NCBI RefSeq assembly: GCF_900101625.1
Contig: NZ_FMYZ01000004.1
Coordinates: 371,571 to 435,570, forward strand
Length of the DNA stretch: 64,000 bases
Direction of reading: 5' to 3'
From: Cupriavidus sp. YR651
GTDB taxonomy: Bacteria > Pseudomonadota > Gammaproteobacteria > Burkholderiales > Burkholderiaceae
The position numbers and the translations under genes are program-made. This document shows positions 18,127 to 26,639 of this stretch, one piece after another. Numbering within the stretch: the stretch's first letter is position 1; every line of letters begins with the position of its first letter. The notes under the pieces are model-generated. The model had not been told where the DNA came from and searched no databases. It was given only the letters and a program-made list of their open reading frames with translations.

Positions 18127-19152
18127 TCAGTCGGAGCGTGCGCCGGTTTCCTTGACCACGCGCGTCCAGCGCGCGTATTCGGTCCGGATCAGCTTGCCGT
18201 AGTCGGCGGGTGTGCCGCCGGTCGGCTCCGCGCCCTGGGCGTGCAGCGCGGCGAGGGTTTCGGGGTCTTTCAGCAAGGCCGCCACCTCCTGGTTGATCCG
18301 CGTGGCGATGGCCGACGGCAGACCGCGCGGCGCGACGATGCCTTGCCACGTGCCGGAATCGAAGCCGGGCGTGATGGTCTCCGCCAGCGTCGGCGTATCG
18401 GGCAGCACGGAGACACGCCGTTGCGTCGTGGCGGCAATCGCGCGCAGCTTGCCGTCCTTGATGAACGGCAGCACGGCATTGAGGCTGCCGGACATCATGA
18501 AGTCCAGCCGGCCCGACAGCAGGTCCGGCAGTGCCGCCGCATTGCCCTTGTAGGGAATGTGATTGAACTGCGTGCCGGTGCGGGCCGCGAACAGCACGCT
18601 GGTCAGGTGGTCGATCGTGCCGTTGCCGGACGACCCGAAGTTCAACTGGCCCGGCCTGGCCTTGAGCAACGCCAGAAAGTCCTGCGGCGTCCTGGCCGGC
18701 GACGCGGCATTGACGATCACGACCAGCGGCACCGTGGCGACATAGGCCACCGGCGTGAAGATCTCGGTGGGATTCAGCGCAGGCTTCTGGAACAGCGCGG
18801 GCGAGATGGCGATCGACGAGCTGTTGTAGAGCAGCGTATAGCCGTCGGCCGGCGATTTCGCGACTTGTTCCGAGGCGATGTTGCCGCCGGCACCCGGACG
18901 GTTCTCCACCACCACCTGCTGGCCCAGGCGGTCGCCCAGCTTGCGGGCGATGACGCGCGCGATGATGTCCGTGGGGCCGCCCGGCGAGAACGCCACCACC
19001 AGACGGACCGGCTTGTCAGGATAGGCGGCGGCGCGCGCGACGGCGGGCAGGCCCGCGCCGGCCGCCAGCACGGCCATCTGGGCCATCAGGGCCATCACGG
19101 CCCTCGTAAGGCCACGTCGGCCCGGGCGGGCCGTGGATGTCTTGAATGCCAT
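18127..19152 (-). CDS. Bug/TctC-family solute-binding receptor (4)
   Basis: Receptor of 341 residues with a long basic leader (PGRRGLTR) and a hydrophobic stretch to about residue 42 ending ARA-AA. Landmarks are YPDKPVRLVVAFSPGGPTD, ENRPGAGGNIA and FNHIPYKGNAAALPDLL. It is third in the operon, downstream of the SDR gene. Two receptors in one operon (this and receptor 3) may bind different forms of the nutrient. Confidence 0.9.
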   Translation of the reverse strand: MAFKTSTARPGRRGLTRAVMALMAQMAVLAAGAGLPAVARAAAYPDKPVRLVVAFSPGGPTDIIARVIARKLGDRLGQQVVVENRPGAGGNIASEQVAKSPADGYTLLYNSSSIAISPALFQKPALNPTEIFTPVAYVATVPLVVIVNAASPARTPQDFLALLKARPGQLNFGSSGNGTIDHLTSVLFAARTGTQFNHIPYKGNAAALPDLLSGRLDFMMSGSLNAVLPFIKDGKLRAIAATTQRRVSVLPDTPTLAETITPGFDSGTWQGIVAPRGLPSAIATRINQEVAALLKDPETLAALHAQGAEPTGGTPADYGKLIRTEYARWTRVVKETGARSD

Positions 19153-19207
19153 GGCGGCGTTGTCTCCCCTGTGTGTTTTATCGGTGCGGCCTGTGGTCAG
19201 CGGCAGC

Positions 19208-20011
19208 TCAGTCGCAGCGCACGCTCATGCCGCCGTCGACGATGATCTCCGTGCCGGTGACGAAGCGCGCTTCGTCAGAGGCCAGAAACAGCGCCGCGTT
19301 GGCGGTGTCGCGTCCGTCGCCCATGAAGCCGAGCGGAATGCGGGCTTGGCGCTGGGCCAGCAGCGCGTCGACGTTGCCGCCCGCGCGCTGGCCCGCCAGA
19401 CGTGCTTCCACCATCGGCGTATGCATCTGGCCCGGAATCACGGTGTTCACGCGGATGTTCTTCTTGGCGTATTCCACCGCGACCACGCGCGAGAACTGGA
19501 TCACGGCTGCCTTGGCCGATGCATAGCCGACCTGGGCCGCTCCGGTCCAGCGGATGCCGGACGTCGACGCCGTATTGACGATGGCCCCGCCGCCTTGCGC
19601 TTCCATATACGGCAACACGGACTTGCACGTCAGGAAGACGCTCTTCAGGTTGAAGTCCAGTTGCGCGTCCCAGATTTCCTCGCTGAGATCCACCGGACCG
19701 CCCTTGGCGGAACCCCCGACATTGTTGACGAGGATGTCGACACGGCCGAAGCGCGCGACGCAGGCTTCGGCCATCGCGGCCACGGCCTTCGCGTCGGTGA
19801 CGTCGCAGGTGTAGGGCTCCACTTCGCCCTGCACGCCGCGCACGCGGGCCAGCGTTTCTTCCATGGCGGCGGCATGCTTGTCGACGGCGAAGATCTTCGC
19901 GCCTTCCTCCGCAAAGCGCACGGCCACGGCGCGGCCGTTACCCCAGCCCGGGCCCACGCAGCCCGCGCCGGTCACGATGACAACTTTTCCGTCGAGTCTT
20001 CTGGACGACAT
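19208..20011 (-). CDS. short-chain dehydrogenase/reductase
   Basis: NAD(P)-dependent SDR of 267 residues. The cofactor motif TGAGCVGPGWGNG (about 14-26) is a lengthened TGxxxGxG loop, and the NNVGG motif sits at 96-100. Catalytic residues are Ser149 or Ser151, Tyr163 and Lys167 (YASAK). An acidic residue after beta-2 (AVDKH) suggests NAD preference. It is second in the operon and probably oxidises an alcohol or dihydrodiol intermediate. Confidence 0.92.
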   Translation of the reverse strand: MSSRRLDGKVVIVTGAGCVGPGWGNGRAVAVRFAEEGAKIFAVDKHAAAMEETLARVRGVQGEVEPYTCDVTDAKAVAAMAEACVARFGRVDILVNNVGGSAKGGPVDLSEEIWDAQLDFNLKSVFLTCKSVLPYMEAQGGGAIVNTASTSGIRWTGAAQVGYASAKAAVIQFSRVVAVEYAKKNIRVNTVIPGQMHTPMVEARLAGQRAGGNVDALLAQRQARIPLGFMGDGRDTANAALFLASDEARFVTGTEIIVDGGMSVRCD

Positions 20012-20035
20012 GTTTCTATTCCTTCAGCTTGAGAG

Positions 20036-20590
20036 TCAGAGTGCGACGAGTTCCGGCGCCGTGCCTTCGGGCGGCACCACTTCGAAGGCGTTGATGGTCA
20101 TGGAAATCAGCGTGTAGTAGCCGGCCAGGCCGACGAGGTCAACCACGCTGTCCTGCCCGAGCACGGCGACGGCGCGCTGGTAGAGCGCATCGGGGATCTT
20201 GCGGGTGGCGTCCAGGCTCTGCATCACGGCGTGGACGACGGCTTCGTCTTCGTGCGCAAAGCGCGGCATCTGGCCGGTGCGGATCGCCTCGACCACATCG
20301 GCGTCAACGCCGGCCTTCAGTGCCAGTGGTTTGTGCGCAAACCATTCGTATTCGGCGCTCCAGGCGCGCGCCATGCAGAGAATGGCGAGCTCCGACAGCC
20401 GGGGCGACAGCGACGAGTCGTAGCGGCAATACTGGCCCAGCGCCTGCGCGGTGGCCGCCAGTTGCGGCCGTTGCAGCCAGACCGCCAGCGGTCCGCGCAC
20501 GCCGCCACGGGGGCCGGCGGCGATGGTGTCGTAGACGGTGCGCTGGGCGGGCGTCATGGCCTCCACGGCCAGGGCGGGAATACGGGGCAT
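20036..20590 (-). CDS. carboxymuconolactone decarboxylase-family protein
   Basis: AhpD-like helical protein of 184 residues in the carboxymuconolactone decarboxylase family. The core is SELAILCMARAWSAEYEWFAHKPLAL (about 70-95), which keeps the His but has one Cys rather than the CxxC of AhpD peroxidases. That favours a decarboxylase or hydratase-like role. It is the first gene of the operon; its ATG at 20590 has GGAG 9 bases upstream, and the frame open beyond it overlaps the regulator gene and is not used. Confidence 0.85.
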   Translation of the reverse strand: MPRIPALAVEAMTPAQRTVYDTIAAGPRGGVRGPLAVWLQRPQLAATAQALGQYCRYDSSLSPRLSELAILCMARAWSAEYEWFAHKPLALKAGVDADVVEAIRTGQMPRFAHEDEAVVHAVMQSLDATRKIPDALYQRAVAVLGQDSVVDLVGLAGYYTLISMTINAFEVVPPEGTAPELVAL

Positions 20591-20690
20591 CAGCCTGTCT
20601 CCAATCTTTGTTATGGGTGCGGTGTCATGCTGCGTCGCAGCGTGGCCACTCCACGAATGCAGCCATTGTGCGGACGGTGCGTTTGTAGCG

Positions 20691-20731
20691 TCCAATATAT
20701 TTTTTGGAACAGACTCATTCCAAACTAGAAT
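20691..20731. promoter_or_regulatory. LysR operator with overlapping divergent promoters
   Basis: Three regularly spaced half-sites: TCCAA (20691-20695), TTGGAA (20704-20709) and TTCCAA (20718-20723), each pair in inverted orientation with 8-base spacers. Toward the LysR gene, TTGGAA and TAGAAT (20726-20731) form a -35/-10 pair with 16-base spacing. Toward the CMD operon, the complement of 20718-20723 and of 20694-20699 gives TTGGAA-N18-TATATT. Binding here could control both directions, as is classical for LysR regulators. Confidence 0.6.
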
Positions 20732-20776
20732 TACTGGCTGCGCCGTGGCTGACGGCGTTTTCAACCGGAGCGCCCG

Positions 20777-21652
20777 ATGGAAATCCGAGAACTGCGCATG
20801 TTCGTGGCCCTGGCCGAGGAGCTGCACTTTGGCCGTGCGGCGGAGCGCCTGCGCATTTCGCAGCCGCCATTGACCAAGCACATCCAGCAACTCGAAGCAC
20901 GGCTGGGCGTGATGCTGTTCGACCGCAACAAACGCAGCGTGCGCCTGACACCGGCCGGCGCGGCGCTGGTGCAAGAGGCGCGCCGTATCCTGAACCAGGC
21001 GGAAGTCGCCATACAGGTCGTACGCCGGGCGGAGCAGGGCGAAACGGGCACGCTGCGCATCGGATTCGTCGCGGCGGTGGTCTATATCGGTATCGAGAAG
21101 CTGTTTGCGCGGCTGCACCGCGAGCTGGCGGGCGTGGACACCGTCTGGGAAGAGATGGGGTCCTCGGAGCAGGTGGAGGCGCTGCGCAACGACCGCATCG
21201 ACCTGGGCTTTGCGCAGGTGCCGATGGGCGTGGGCGAGATGTCGGCGCATCAGGTGGCGCGCGTGCCGCTGGCGGCGGCACTCCCGGCGGACCATCCGCT
21301 GGCCGGCCGGTCAAGGATCGATCCCGCCGCGCTGGCCGACGAGCCGTTTATCGTGATTCCGCGCGAGAGCGCCCCCGGATACTTCGACCTGACCGCGGCC
21401 ACCTGCCTGCAGGCGGGCTTCAGTCCGAATTTTCGCCACTATGCCAAGCACCTGCTGTCGGTGGTCAGCCTGGTGGCGCTCGGGCGCGGGGTAGCACTGG
21501 TGCCGCGCACGCTGGCGGTGGCGGCGATTCCGGGCGTGGTGCTCAAGCCGCTGACGGGCGCCCCGGCGCACGCGCAGTATTCGGCGATCTGGCATCCGGG
21601 CAATCCGTCGCCAGTGCTGGCGCGAGCGCTGAAACTGCTCGGCGTTCCATAG
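20777..21652 (+). CDS. LysR-family transcriptional regulator
   Basis: Regulator of 291 residues, with a winged HTH over residues 1-60 (LHFGRAAERLRISQPPLTKHIQQLE) and a periplasmic-binding-protein-like effector domain from about 90. The motif set (FVALAEELHFGRAAERL, FDRNKRSVRLTPAG) matches the CatR/BenM-CbnR group, which commonly control aromatic or muconate degradation. It is divergent from the seven-gene catabolic operon and probably activates it. The TAG stop abuts structured repeat copy B. Confidence 0.92.
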   Translation: MEIRELRMFVALAEELHFGRAAERLRISQPPLTKHIQQLEARLGVMLFDRNKRSVRLTPAGAALVQEARRILNQAEVAIQVVRRAEQGETGTLRIGFVAAVVYIGIEKLFARLHRELAGVDTVWEEMGSSEQVEALRNDRIDLGFAQVPMGVGEMSAHQVARVPLAAALPADHPLAGRSRIDPAALADEPFIVIPRESAPGYFDLTAATCLQAGFSPNFRHYAKHLLSVVSLVALGRGVALVPRTLAVAAIPGVVLKPLTGAPAHAQYSAIWHPGNPSPVLARALKLLGVP

Positions 21653-21866
21653 GAGGTTGTTTCAAAAAGATCCTGGCGTCGTTGCCGGGTTTGCTACACC
21701 CGCTTGCCGTACCACTTGTGCTGTGTCTGCGGCCGCACCCTTGCAGGGCGCGCATGCGCCAGCAGGCGCATGCCCACATACCGTTAAAGCAGGCGGATCA
21801 CATGCGATCCGAAGCCCCTGCTTCGCCCTAGCCAGGACCGCTTCGCTTCATTTTGAAACAACCTCC
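21652..21866. repeat. structured interspersed repeat, copy B (long form)
   Basis: 215-base version of the element. The outer 16-base inverted repeat is perfect (ends GGAGGTTGTTTC and GAAACAACCTCC), and TCCTGGC (21671-21677) pairs with GCCAGGA (21831-21837). About 100 extra bases add further hairpins: GCATGCGCC/GGCGCATGC with a 4-base loop (21752-21773), AAGCAGG/CCTGCTT (21787-21793 with 21817-21823) and an inner GGATC/GATCC. It begins at the G of the LysR TAG stop and ends 19 bases from the convergent SDR stop. Confidence 0.85.
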
Positions 21867-21885
21867 AATTCCCTACGACATGAGA

Positions 21886-22680
21886 TCAGATGATCGTGTC
21901 CACCACGCCGCCATCCACGCGCAGCGCCGCGCCCGTCGTGGCCGATGCCTGCTTCGAGCACGCGTAGACGACCATATTGGCGACTTCCTCCACCGTCGCC
22001 GCGCGCTGGATGAGCGACGAGCTGCGATGCGCCTTGACGAAGTCGGCGGCCACGTCTTCCGCGCTCTTGCCCGTCTTCGCAATCTCGTCCTTCAGCATGG
22101 CCTCCACGCCTTCGGACAGCGTCGGGCCCGGCAATACCGCATTCACCGTGACCCCCGTGCCCGCCAGTCGCTTGGCCAGCCCGCGCGAGACCGCCAGTTG
22201 CGCGGTCTTGCTGAAGCCGTAGTGGATCATCTCCACCGGGATGTTGATGGCGGACTCGGAGGCGATGAACACGATGCGTCCCCATTTGCGGTCGACCATG
22301 CCCTTTGCATAGTCGCGGGACAGTCGCACGCCGGTCAGCACATTGGTTTCAAAAAAGCGCGTCCACTCGCTGTCCGGCGTGTCGAAGAAGTCCTGCGGCT
22401 GAAAGATGCCAAGGTTGTTGACGAGGATGTCGATGGCCGGATGGGCCTTGATCAACTGGGCGCAGACGGCCGCGTCGACGAGGTCGCCGGCAAAGCCCTC
22501 GACCTGTGCGGCAGGCACCGCCGATTTCAGCGCGGCCACGGCCTTTTCCACGCTCGCCGTGCTACGGCCGTTGACGATGACGCGGGCGCCGGTTTCGGCC
22601 AGGCCCTTGGCCGTGGCAAAGCCGATGCCGGCGGTGGAACCCGTGACAAGCGCGGTCTTGCCGGACAGATCAATCTTCAT
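21886..22680 (-). CDS. short-chain dehydrogenase/reductase
   Basis: SDR of 264 residues. TGSTAGIG is at 13-20, NNLG at 88-91, and the catalytic set is Ser141, Tyr154 and Lys158 (YGFSK). An NGRS sequence after beta-2 suggests NADP use. The ATG at 22680 has GGAG 6 bases upstream and is preferred over an upstream in-frame start. It lies 126 bases downstream of the HTH-citrate synthase gene on the same strand. Confidence 0.9.
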   Translation of the reverse strand: MKIDLSGKTALVTGSTAGIGFATAKGLAETGARVIVNGRSTASVEKAVAALKSAVPAAQVEGFAGDLVDAAVCAQLIKAHPAIDILVNNLGIFQPQDFFDTPDSEWTRFFETNVLTGVRLSRDYAKGMVDRKWGRIVFIASESAINIPVEMIHYGFSKTAQLAVSRGLAKRLAGTGVTVNAVLPGPTLSEGVEAMLKDEIAKTGKSAEDVAADFVKAHRSSSLIQRAATVEEVANMVVYACSKQASATTGAALRVDGGVVDTII

Positions 22681-22806
22681 GATGACTCCAGGATGGACAG
22701 GGAATGCCCCGCAGGGCAACCCGTCAAGTGTATGAACTGACCGGCGAAGCGCCAAGCCGCGCGAATGAAATGATGTGTTCGGGATTTTTGATGAACTTGT
22801 CTCGCC

Positions 22807-24096
22807 TTAGTCACGTCCGCCGTGTTGTGTCGGCGGGAGCGCCGGGTCGCCGGTGCCGCCCGTGCCGATGAACTTGGCGCGCGGACGCATCATGAACCCC
22901 TGCGTGCGTTGCTCCAGTGCGTGCGCGATCCATCCTGCCGATCGGCTCAGGATCCAGAGTCCGGATGCACCACCAGCGGGCAGCCCGAGCGCACGGGCCA
23001 GCACTGCCAGGGCGACCGCGATGCCGGGCATGACGCCATCCTCGCGTGCCAGCCGCAGGAATGCGAGCAGCTCGGGCGTCTTGGGGTCGGCCGGCGGCAG
23101 GTCGGCCGCGAGCGCCAGCAGGTAGTCCGCCCGCGGATCGCCGCGCGGATAGAGCGGATGGTTGAAGCCAAACAACGTAGTGCCCCGATGCCGCACGAGC
23201 GCCAGCATGTCCTTCTGGTTGCGGCGCGTGAGTGGCGTGAAGACCTTGTCATCGATGGCTGCCGTCGCGGCGACGGTGGTCGATCCCGCATGGGCGCACA
23301 GCGCCGCGGCCACGCAGCAGAAGAGGTCGCTCTCGGTGGAGGCCGTGATCCGCGAGACAAACGACGCGGCGGCCAGTTCGTGGTCGGCCAGCACGATCAG
23401 GGTCTGGTTCACGGTGGACAACGCCTGGGCCGATGCGTCGATGCGCGCGGCCCGCAGCACCAGTGCGGCGATGGTCTCGTCGTCCTTCCGGGCGATGAAC
23501 TTCCGCTGCGGGCCCAGCCCGCCAAAGCATCCCGCCAGCGTCTGCACGATGCGCCGCGCGTGCTCGCCGCTGGCGGCGCTGAGCTCATCCTGCCCGCGCG
23601 ATTGCATGCCGAGCCACAGCACGGCAGTTGCCAGCACCTTGCTGAGGTCGGCCGTCTCCAGCGTCCTGCATTCGGCATCCAGGCGCCGCTTCACGTCCGC
23701 CGGGGTGTCGATGGACGGCCATGCATCCATCGCCGGTTGCCAGCCACCGGTCATCAGCAGATGGACGACGGCTTCGAACGACACGCCGGACCGCGCCAGG
23801 TCGAGGGCGCTGCGATGCCGATAAGTGGGACCGTTCGCGTCGATGTAGGTGATGCCCGTGCTGATCACGGGCATCCCCCAGCGCATCGATCCAGCCGCGG
23901 CGTCCTCGCGCTTCAGCAGGCCGCGATGGCGGGTGGAGAGCCGCTCCACGTCCTCGCGCAGGTACAGGCTGTTTCGCCCATCGGGACTGCGCACGCGCCG
24001 CAACAGGCCACGGCTGACGTAGGCGTACAGCGTGGCCGGCTTGATGCCGAGTGCCTCGACAACCGCCTTGCGGTCGAGATAGTCAGGGAAAGTCAT
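22807..24096 (-). CDS. citrate synthase-family protein with N-terminal MerR-like HTH
   Basis: Protein of 429 residues. The N-terminal about 65 residues form a helix-turn-helix (LDRKAVVEALGIKPATLYAYVSRGLLRR), followed by a citrate synthase domain. Conserved parts include VLADHELAAASFVSR (about 242-256) with an active-site His, and GFNHPLYPRGDPRADYLL (about 315-332) with the second His and the DPRA segment. Such fusions may be DNA-binding sensors of acyl-CoA/oxaloacetate chemistry or altered-specificity synthases. The ATG at 24096 was chosen over a TTG eight codons upstream. It is divergent from a Bug receptor gene. Confidence 0.82.
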   Translation of the reverse strand: MTFPDYLDRKAVVEALGIKPATLYAYVSRGLLRRVRSPDGRNSLYLREDVERLSTRHRGLLKREDAAAGSMRWGMPVISTGITYIDANGPTYRHRSALDLARSGVSFEAVVHLLMTGGWQPAMDAWPSIDTPADVKRRLDAECRTLETADLSKVLATAVLWLGMQSRGQDELSAASGEHARRIVQTLAGCFGGLGPQRKFIARKDDETIAALVLRAARIDASAQALSTVNQTLIVLADHELAAASFVSRITASTESDLFCCVAAALCAHAGSTTVAATAAIDDKVFTPLTRRNQKDMLALVRHRGTTLFGFNHPLYPRGDPRADYLLALAADLPPADPKTPELLAFLRLAREDGVMPGIAVALAVLARALGLPAGGASGLWILSRSAGWIAHALEQRTQGFMMRPRAKFIGTGGTGDPALPPTQHGGRD

Positions 24097-24191
24097 GAGG
24101 AGATTGATCCTGGAAATCAATATTGCGCAACATCCATGACCATCATAGAGTCAATCCACCCCCTCGCAAACCGATGTCGGAGAAACGCACC

Positions 24192-25217
24192 ATGCTTCGC
24201 TTTACCGGGCCATGCAGTTGGCCGCGCCGGCTGGCGCTGATGTGGATGGCGGGTGCCGCGCTGGCAACAGGCGTCGCCCGCATGGCACACGCCACGGACA
24301 GCACCGCCGACTATCCGAACCGTCCGGTGATGATCGTGGTGCCGTTTCCGCCGGGCGGCAGCCCGGACCAGCTGGCGCGCATCCTGAGCCAGCAACTGGG
24401 CACGCTCTGGGGCAAGCCGGTGGTGGTGGAAAACCGTCCCGGCGCGGGTGGCAACATCGCCGGCGGCGTGGTGGCGAGGGCCAGGCCGGACGGCTACACG
24501 TTGCTCATGGGCACCGACGGTCCGCTGGCGATCAATCCGTCGCTCTATGCGCACATGCCCTACGACGCGCAGCGGGATTTCGTGCCGATCGGCATGGCGG
24601 CCACGGTGGATTTCGTGCTGGTGGCGGACCCGACGCTACCGGCGCGCAACATCGGCGACTTCATCCGGCTGGCGCGCACGCAGCAGCCGGCCATGACCTA
24701 CGGGTCCAGCGGTATCGGCAGCCAGCATCACCTGGGCATGGAACTGTTCCGGACCGACGCTCGGTTGGAGATGAAGCACGTGCCGTACAAGGGCGTGTCC
24801 CAGGCGTTGGCGGATGTGATGGGCGGGCACGTGTCGGTAATGTTCGCGGCAGTGCCGGCCGCCGCGCCCCTGATGCGCACGCAGAAGGTGCGTGCCATTG
24901 CGGTGACCGGGCCGCAGCGTTCGGCGATGCTGCCGGATGTCCCGACGGTCCGGGAATCCGGCATCGCCAGCCTGAAGGATTTCGAGCTGCGTGCGTGGTT
25001 CGGGCTGCTGGCACCTGTGCAGACGCCGGCACCGCTGGTCGCCAGGCTGAACGCCGATCTCAACAAGGTGCTGGCAAAGCCGGAGGTTCGCGCGCTGCTG
25101 GAGAAGAATGGATTTGGCGTCGTACAGGGCTCGCCGGAGACGTTCGGGCGCTTCATCCAGTCGGAACAGTCGCGCTGGGCGACTGTCGTGCACGCCAGTG
25201 GCGCGCGAGCCGAATAA
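24192..25217 (+). CDS. Bug/TctC-family solute-binding receptor (5)
   Basis: Receptor of 341 residues with a leader to about residue 35 (MAHA-TD). Signatures are YPNRPVMIVVPFPPGGSPDQLA, ENRPGAGGNIAGG, MPYDAQRDF and KHVPYKGVSQALADVM. The ATG at 24192 follows GGAG by 9 bases; an in-frame ATG six codons earlier lacks such a site. It is followed after 16 bases by the cupin-reductase fusion gene, an unusual pairing of a transport receptor with a redox protein. Confidence 0.88.
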   Translation: MLRFTGPCSWPRRLALMWMAGAALATGVARMAHATDSTADYPNRPVMIVVPFPPGGSPDQLARILSQQLGTLWGKPVVVENRPGAGGNIAGGVVARARPDGYTLLMGTDGPLAINPSLYAHMPYDAQRDFVPIGMAATVDFVLVADPTLPARNIGDFIRLARTQQPAMTYGSSGIGSQHHLGMELFRTDARLEMKHVPYKGVSQALADVMGGHVSVMFAAVPAAAPLMRTQKVRAIAVTGPQRSAMLPDVPTVRESGIASLKDFELRAWFGLLAPVQTPAPLVARLNADLNKVLAKPEVRALLEKNGFGVVQGSPETFGRFIQSEQSRWATVVHASGARAE

Positions 25218-25233
25218 CATGCTCGGAGACGAT

Positions 25234-26586
25234 ATGCATCAGGTAGTGGAAGGGACGGCCAACACCATCATCGCCAATGCGCCGGCCAATGAGGTGACCT
25301 GGCACGTGGACGACGTGCCGTGGACGCCGCTGACGGGTCTGTTCATCCAGAAGGCTGGCTACAAGACGGTGATTCCGCCGGAGTTCACCAGCAACGCATA
25401 CAGCATCGAGCTGACCACCGTGGGCCCGGGCGGCTCGTCGCCGACGCATGTGGAACCGTGGGCGCATGTGTTCTACGTGCTGTCCGGATACGGCGAGGTC
25501 ACAGTCGGGGACGAGGTCAAGCCGGTGCGCGCGGGTTCCGTCAGCCCGATCTCGGCGGGTCAGCCGCATTCGTTCCGGACGCTCGGCGACACGCCGCTGG
25601 AAATGCTGGTCATCTACCATCCGCCGCGCAAGCGCGTGCCACCGACCGACAAGCTGCGCGTGCGCGTACACGCCTTGCGCGAGGAAGCGGATGGCGTGGT
25701 CAGCGTGGAACTGAGATCGCCGGATGGCGCCGACCTGCCACCGTTCGAGCCGGGCGCGCATATCGACCTGCACCTGCCGAACGGCCTGGTGCGCAGCTAT
25801 TCGCTGTGCGGGACGACACCGGGCCACTATCGCATCGGCGTGCTGAAGGACCGCGCCAGCCGGGGTGGATCGGCCTACGTGCACGATCAAATGCGTGTCG
25901 GCACGTCGATCGAGATCTCGCGTCCGCGCAACCACTTTCCGTTGCAGGAAGCGGCGGCGCATTCCGTGTTGATTGCGGGCGGGATCGGCATCACGCCGAT
26001 CCTGAGCATGCTGCGGCGGCTGCGCCAGCTCGGCCGGTCCGCGGAGTTGATCTACGCGGCGAGATCGCGGGCAGAAGCGGCATTTGTGGCCGAAGTCGAA
26101 GCCATCGGCGTGGCCGTGACGTGGCACTTCGATGACGAGCAAGGCGGTCCGCCCGACTTGCGGCAGATGTTGCAGGCGCGGCCAGCCGATGCGCACTTCT
26201 ATGCGTGCGGCCCGGCACCGATGCTGGATGCCTTCGAGTCGCACTGCGCGGCGCTGGCGTACTCGCATGTCCATGTCGAGCGGTTCTCGGCGCCCGGCCA
26301 GCCCGCCGCCGATGCGCGGCAAGCGTTTCAGGTCACGCTGGCGCGGTCGGGCCGGACTATCGACATCCGACCTGATCGCTCGATCCTCGATACGCTGCTC
26401 GATGCCGGCGTCGAAGTCCCGTACGGGTGCAAGGCCGGCAACTGTGGCGCATGCAGGACGCGGGTGCTGCGCGGCGATCCGGACCACCGCGATACCGTGC
26501 TGACCCCCGCCGAACGCGCCGCCGGCAACGTCATGACGTTGTGCGTGTCCGGTTGCCGAAGCGAGGCGCTGGCGCTGGACCTGTAA
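25234..26586 (+). CDS. cupin fused to phthalate-dioxygenase-reductase-type oxidoreductase
   Basis: Fusion protein of 450 residues. Residues 1-130 are a cupin with metal-ligand-like His72, Glu74, His78 and His112 (THVEPWAHVFYVLSGYGE and GQPHSF). Residues 138-360 form a class IA reductase: flavin site RSYSLCG (188-194), NAD site GGIGITPILSM (250-260) and YACGPAPML (323-331). Residues 365-450 are a plant-type 2Fe-2S ferredoxin with Cys399, Cys404, Cys407 and Cys437. Reductases of this type feed Rieske oxygenases, but no oxygenase gene is near. The fused cupin might itself be a dioxygenase or a substrate-sensing module. The start at 25234 has GGAG 6 bases upstream. Confidence 0.87.
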   Translation: MHQVVEGTANTIIANAPANEVTWHVDDVPWTPLTGLFIQKAGYKTVIPPEFTSNAYSIELTTVGPGGSSPTHVEPWAHVFYVLSGYGEVTVGDEVKPVRAGSVSPISAGQPHSFRTLGDTPLEMLVIYHPPRKRVPPTDKLRVRVHALREEADGVVSVELRSPDGADLPPFEPGAHIDLHLPNGLVRSYSLCGTTPGHYRIGVLKDRASRGGSAYVHDQMRVGTSIEISRPRNHFPLQEAAAHSVLIAGGIGITPILSMLRRLRQLGRSAELIYAARSRAEAAFVAEVEAIGVAVTWHFDDEQGGPPDLRQMLQARPADAHFYACGPAPMLDAFESHCAALAYSHVHVERFSAPGQPAADARQAFQVTLARSGRTIDIRPDRSILDTLLDAGVEVPYGCKAGNCGACRTRVLRGDPDHRDTVLTPAERAAGNVMTLCVSGCRSEALALDL

Positions 26587-26607
26587 GGGCGGAGCGCATG
26601 CCGTACA

Positions 26608-26639
26608 TCAGGCACCACGCGTGCGTGCGATGTGCCTGA
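26608..26639 (+). terminator. hairpin after cupin-reductase gene
   Basis: Perfect TCAGGCAC/GTGCCTGA stem with a 16-base loop that is itself partly palindromic, 21 bases after the stop. It lacks a U-tract, so it may be a weak or factor-assisted terminator. Confidence 0.4.
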
